Assembly (NCBI GenBank): GCA_963702695.1
Contig: CAVPDS010000029.1
Location: forward strand, 1-64,000
Source of the DNA: VAZQ01 sp963702695
GTDB taxonomy: Bacteria > Pseudomonadota > Alphaproteobacteria > Rhizobiales > Xanthobacteraceae
DNA: 64,000 nt
Reading direction: 5' to 3'
In this document: piece after piece, positions 61,101 through 64,000 of the stretch
Numbering within the stretch: the stretch's first letter is position 1
How the letters are laid out: each line of letters begins with the position of its first letter
Notes under the pieces: generated by a model
Told to the model about the DNA's origin: nothing
The model's database searches: none
The model's input: the letters and a program-made list of their open reading frames with translations, nothing else
Made by a program: the position numbers and the translations under genes

Positions 61101-61207
61101 CCTTGTTCACCACGCCGGTGGTCTATCTCTATCTCGACCGGCTGCAGTCCTGGCTGCAGGGCGCGCGGCGCCCCGAGCCGCGTGAGTTGCTTGCGGCTGC
61201 GGAGTGA
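58103..61207 (+). CDS. RND multidrug efflux permease (MdtB/AcrB type)
   Basis: This is a 1034-residue inner-membrane proton-driven pump. It begins MNISEPFIRRPIATSLLTAALAL. The proton-relay Asp pair is D401-D402 in AVGFVVDDAIVVVEN, and the partner Lys is in IGIVKKNGIMLVDFAI. The gene starts at the ATGA overlap with the adaptor. The sequence type is closer to the hydrophobe/HAE1 group (MdtB) than to metal pumps such as CusA, since the Met triad of CusA is not seen. Yet the neighbours are copper genes, so the substrate is open. Confidence 0.95.
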   Translation: MNISEPFIRRPIATSLLTAALALIGLVAFPLLPVAPLPQVDFPTVQVTATLAGASPDTMASTVAAPLERRFGQIAGVTQMTSTSTLGSSAITLQFDLNRDIDAAAQDVQAAITAAARQLPTTLTTPPTYRKVNPADSPILILATHSDSLPLTTVDDYADNVIAQQISQITGVAQVIIGGEQKPAVRVQVDPAKLQSRGLTLEDVRGVLVNATTNAAKGSINGARQSFTIAANDQLTKADEYNNVILAYRNGAPIRVRDVGHAIAGPQDVNIAALMGSKPAVILMVFKQPGANVIDTVNRIKAAMPTMAAVIPPGMKVDTIVDRTQTIRASVRDVEFTLALTIGLVVMVILLFLRNIRATLIPAATVPLSLLGATALMYLLGFSLDNLSLMAMTIAVGFVVDDAIVVVENIYRHMEAGTPSTPSALKGAREIGFTVLSISISLVAVFIPLLLMGGIIGRLFREFALTVTAAIFVSVVVSLTLTPMLCSRFLAPHEGHHGKLYRAIEWGFESLIGGYRRMLDVVLRHQPLTLMVFFLTMALTVVLFVFIPKGFFPSQDTGLLTGLAEAGQDVSPQEMKRLMLNVSDVLGRDPDVQALGSFFGSGSGNTLNTGRFFIGLKPREERKSTAAQVISRLRPELAKVEGVNVFLQPSQDITVGGRISRGQYQYTLQDANLEELNTWAPKVLAKLKTLPELADVSSDQQGDAPQMMVTINRDAAARFNIQPQVIDDTLNDAFGQRQVGQYFTQTNAYFIVLEALPELQGRPSSLDEIYVKSPSGQPVPLSTLVSVDTSRVGLLSVSHQGQFPAVTLSFNLQPGVALGQAVDAIDRAENEIGKPSSLLTSFQGNAQAFQTSLQSEPVLILAALVVVYVILGVLYESYIHPLTILSTLPSAGVGALLALWLGGFDLSVIGIIGIILLIGIVKKNGIMLVDFAIHREHEGMSPEVAIREACLLRFRPIMMTTMATLLGGLPLMLGTGSGSELRQPLGYAMVGGLIVSQLLTLFTTPVVYLYLDRLQSWLQGARRPEPRELLAAAE

Positions 61208-61781
61208 CCGGTGACCTCGAGCCCTTCCGCGGACGGCCTGGTCGGCACTAATGTGCGGAATCATTTTGTGAAACGACCAGCGCAAAGCGCTTGATCGGTC
61301 GATCTGGGCCGGTTCTCGTCGTCCACCAATATCGACCGATCGGCCTCTCCTTTTCTTTCAGCACGGCACCGTCCGTTTCTTTCAGCATGGCACCATTTGT
61401 CATGTGTCTGACGTCTAGAGGCGCACGCGCTGACGTCACAGCGAGATCAGATGGCGCAAGCGGTTTGCGGGTATGCAAAGGAATCGAGGATTATAAGAAA
61501 TTAATCACACAACTCCGATCACCTAAAACGGAGGTAAAGAAATTTCGCAATGGGACGGAACCAAGTGCCGGTTCGGGGCTTTAGGTGGGTTGGGAACTCG
61601 GTACGCCCCTCGTTCGCACCGGGAAGGGAAGTTGGGCCTGAAGTTTCATCAATTTCACCGCTCTTGATTGGTTCTTCGCTACTGCGAGGCCGTGGGGACC
61701 AGGCAGGTTGCAACGTTGGGACCGACCGAGCTTTCCGTGGCCCGGAATGCAGTTTCACCGTCCTCTCGCTTGGAGCCCGCC
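61208..61781. other. Intergenic region with a short direct repeat
   Basis: This is a 574-bp space between the pump and the sensor. It holds two 19-bp copies, TTTCTTTCAGCACGGCACC at 61352-61370 and the same with one change at 61376-61394. No supported gene is seen. The sensor's promoter is expected in the second half. Confidence 0.35.
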
Positions 61782-64000
61782 ATGAAGCCGCCCGTCGAAG
61801 CCGCCCGCGAACCGAAATCCAATGGTGCGTTGGCCCGGCCGCTCGACGAGGCGACCGAAAAGATCGCCGGCGGAATCTCCCCCGCCGAACTGAATGAACT
61901 ACTGCAGGCTCTGCAGGCAGTCCGGGTCGGGGACTTCTCGGTCCGGATGGAGAGCAACCAAATCGGCATCGCCGGCAAGATCGCGGACACCTTCAACGAT
62001 ATCGTCGCCGCCAACCAGCGCATGGCGCGCGAGCTTGAGCGGGTCGGGCAGGTGGTCGGGCGCGACGGACGCACCCGCCAGCGCGTGCGCGTCGGCCTGT
62101 CGACCGGGGCCTGGGCCGAGATGGAGACCTCGGTCAATACCCTGATCGACGACCTGCTCTGGCCGACCACGGAAGTGACCCGCGCGATCGCGGCAGTCGC
62201 GCAAGGTGACCTGCTGCAGACCGTGCGGCTCGATGTGGACGGGCGCCCGTTGGCGGGCGAGTTCCTGCGTTCCGCGAACATCGTCAACACGATGATCAAG
62301 CAGCTCAACGTGTTTACTTCGGAGGTGACGCGCGTCGCCCGCGAAGTCGGCACCGAGGGCAAGCTCGGCGGGCAGGCGCAAGTCCGCGAGGTGACAGGCG
62401 TCTGGAAGGACCTCACCGAGAGCGTCAACTCGATGGCGTCGAACCTCACCGCCCAGGTGCGCAATATCGCCGAGGTGACCATCGCGGTAGCCAACGGCGA
62501 CTTGTCGAAGAAGATCACGGTCGACGTGCGTGGCGAAATCCTGCAGCTCAAGGAAGCCATCAACACGATGGTGGATCAACTCCGCTCGTTCGCCTCGGAA
62601 GTCACGCGTGTCGCACGCGAGGTCGGCACCGACGGCAAGCTCGGCGGCCAGGCGATCGTGCCTGGCGTCGCCGGCACCTGGAAGGACTTGACCAATTCGG
62701 TGAACGCCATGTGCGGCAACCTCACCGACCAGGTTCGCAACATTGCCCAGGTCACCACCGCGGTCGCTCGCGGCGACCTTTCGCGCAAGATCACCGTCGA
62801 CGTGCGCGGTGAAATTCTGGAGCTGAAGGACACCATCAACACGATGGTGGACCAGCTAAACGGCTTCGCTTCCGAAGTGACGCGCGTCGCGCGCGAGGTC
62901 GGCACCGAAGGCAAGCTCGGCGGCCAGGCGCAGGTGCCGGGTGTTGCCGGTACCTGGAAGGACCTGACCGACAGCGTCAACTTCATGGCGTCGAATCTGA
63001 CAGCGCAGGTCCGCAACATCGCGGACGTGGCAACCGCCATCGCCGGCGGCGACCTCTCGAAGAAGATCACTGTCAACGTATCGGGCGAAATCCTGCAGCT
63101 CAAAGAGACCATCAACACGATGGTCGATCAGCTCAACGCGTTCGCCGGCGAAGTCACGCGCGTCGCGCGCGAGGTCGGTACCGATGGCCGGCTCGGCGGC
63201 CAGGCCAACGTGCGCGGCGTCGCGGGCACCTGGAAGGACTTGACCGACAGCGTGAACTCGATGGCTTCGAACCTCACCGCCCAGGTTCGCAACATTGCGG
63301 AAGTGTCGACCGCCATCGCCAATGGTGACTTGTCGAAGAAGATCACCGTCGATGTACGCGGCGAAATCCTGGAATTGAAGGACACCATCAACACGATGGT
63401 GGATCAGCTCAACGCCTTTGCGGGCGAAGTGACGCGTGTCGCGCGCGAGGTCGGCACCGAAGGCAAGCTCGGCGGCCAGGCGGTGGTGCGCGGCGTGGCG
63501 GGCACCTGGAAGGACCTCACCGACAGCGTCAATTCAATGGCGTCGAACCTCACCGGCCAAGTCCGCAACATCGCCGAGGTGGCGACCGCCGTGGCGCAGG
63601 GAGACCTGTCGAAGAAGATCACTGTCAACGTGTCGGGCGAAATCCTTCAGCTCAAGGAAACGCTCAACACGATGGTCGATCAGCTCAATGCATTCGCGGC
63701 CGAAGTCACGCGCGTTGCGCGCGAGGTAGGCACCGAAGGCAAGCTCGGCGGCCAGGCCCAGGTGCCGGGCGTCGCCGGCACCTGGAAGGATCTGACCGAC
63801 AGCGTCAATTCGATGGCCGGCAATCTGACGGCTCAGGTCCGCAACATCGTGGAAGTGACCATCGCGGTCGCGAACGGCGATCTTTCCAAGAAGATCACGG
63901 TCGACGTGCGCGGCGAAATCCTTCAGTTGAAGGAAACGTTGAACACGATGGTTGATCAGCTCAATCGGTTCGCCGGCGAAGTGACGCGCGTGGCCCGCGA
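61782..64000 (+). CDS. Large tandem-HAMP sensor (hybrid histidine kinase-like), 3' part outside window
   Basis: This is an open frame of 739 residues running off the window. It starts MKPPVEAAREPKSN after TTGGAGCCCGCC. There is no signal peptide or membrane segment, so it is probably soluble. Residues about 30-175 form two atypical HAMP-like units. From residue 178 the same 92-residue unit repeats: EVTRVAREVGT, KLGGQA, GTWKDLTDSVN, MASNLTAQVRNIAEV, VANGDLSKKITV, GEIL-LK-INTMVDQL. Rhizobial proteins of this kind end in GAF, histidine kinase and several receiver domains, so the rest is expected beyond the edge. It is likely a stress or osmotic sensor, by analogy with group III fungal-type kinases. 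Confidence 0.85.
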   Translation, partial: MKPPVEAAREPKSNGALARPLDEATEKIAGGISPAELNELLQALQAVRVGDFSVRMESNQIGIAGKIADTFNDIVAANQRMARELERVGQVVGRDGRTRQRVRVGLSTGAWAEMETSVNTLIDDLLWPTTEVTRAIAAVAQGDLLQTVRLDVDGRPLAGEFLRSANIVNTMIKQLNVFTSEVTRVAREVGTEGKLGGQAQVREVTGVWKDLTESVNSMASNLTAQVRNIAEVTIAVANGDLSKKITVDVRGEILQLKEAINTMVDQLRSFASEVTRVAREVGTDGKLGGQAIVPGVAGTWKDLTNSVNAMCGNLTDQVRNIAQVTTAVARGDLSRKITVDVRGEILELKDTINTMVDQLNGFASEVTRVAREVGTEGKLGGQAQVPGVAGTWKDLTDSVNFMASNLTAQVRNIADVATAIAGGDLSKKITVNVSGEILQLKETINTMVDQLNAFAGEVTRVAREVGTDGRLGGQANVRGVAGTWKDLTDSVNSMASNLTAQVRNIAEVSTAIANGDLSKKITVDVRGEILELKDTINTMVDQLNAFAGEVTRVAREVGTEGKLGGQAVVRGVAGTWKDLTDSVNSMASNLTGQVRNIAEVATAVAQGDLSKKITVNVSGEILQLKETLNTMVDQLNAFAAEVTRVAREVGTEGKLGGQAQVPGVAGTWKDLTDSVNSMAGNLTAQVRNIVEVTIAVANGDLSKKITVDVRGEILQLKETLNTMVDQLNRFAGEVTRVAR
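62313..64000 (+). repeat. 276-bp tandem repeat encoding HAMP units
   Basis: Unit starts (the Phe before the SEV or GEV motif) are at 62313, 62589, 62865, 63141, 63417, 63693 and 63969. The spacing is exactly 276 bp, giving six whole units and the start of a seventh. DNA identity between units is high, so recombination could change the unit number. Confidence 0.9.

Noticed and set aside
61291..61584. A 97-residue plus-strand frame before the sensor gene
   Set aside because: It has no ribosome site or recognisable motif, and it spans the short direct repeat.
62313..64000. Possible CRISPR or satellite array
   Set aside because: The regular 276-bp period is coding and in frame, encoding HAMP units with no spacers.

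Overview
The window is GC-rich chromosomal DNA from an alphaproteobacterium. It most likely belongs to the Hyphomicrobiales (Rhizobiales), near Bradyrhizobium, Rhodopseudomonas or Pseudolabrys. The evidence is a CpdR-type response regulator, a ROSE-type RNA thermometer before an Hsp20 gene, a fused indolepyruvate ferredoxin oxidoreductase, solute receptors of the tripartite tricarboxylate family, a DUF459 SGNH protein and a long tandem-HAMP sensor. This placement is inferred from gene content; no 16S gene is present.

Layout. Positions 1-2200 are a nested mobile scar: an IS481-type element sits inside an IS630-type element, which has cut a tyrosine integrase fragment lying next to tRNA-Val(GAC). 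Positions 2.4-42.7 kb are mostly ordinary housekeeping genes: cpdR-like, N-formylglutamate amidohydrolase, a candidate anti-Shine-Dalgarno sRNA, a lysophospholipase-like hydrolase, hsp20 with a sigma32-like promoter and ROSE element, threonine aldolase, DoxX, gltB-gltD, a DUF459 protein, a frameshifted lytic transglycosylase, galU, an outer-membrane barrel, kdsD-like isomerase, NfeD with an SPFH protein, a Kelch protein, hemH, a 5'-nucleotidase, a fused IOR, an M24 creatinase-like protein, a dihaem cytochrome c, two orphan solute receptors, an MFS-methyltransferase pair, an SDR, a Nudix hydrolase and a CHAD protein.

Positions 42.9-46.9 kb are a small decayed island between a 40-bp direct repeat of the initiator tRNA 3' end and its terminator hairpin. 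It holds a complete IS630-family element carrying a winged-helix passenger gene, a response-regulator fragment, a TetR remnant, a frameshifted VOC-family gene and an intact TRIC-type channel gene. No integrase is visible.

From 47 to 50.8 kb lie glycogen phosphorylase and a PfkB sugar kinase. From 50.8 to 61.2 kb is a probable copper/efflux locus: a leftward run (His-rich protein, lipoprotein, TolC-type lipoprotein, multicopper oxidase, CusF-like protein, CopC-CopD fusion) diverges from a rightward adaptor and RND pump pair. The outer-membrane factor, adaptor and pump could together form one tripartite exporter. The window ends inside a large soluble sensor built from 92-residue HAMP repeats.

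The most noteworthy items are the candidate sRNA at 3897-3985, the ROSE thermometer at 5340-5426, the tRNA-fMet island, the IS630 element with a regulator inside its inverted repeats, and the DUF459 protein lacking the canonical Ser and His. I did not find a clearly new multi-gene defence or biosynthetic system, and no CRISPR array is visible.
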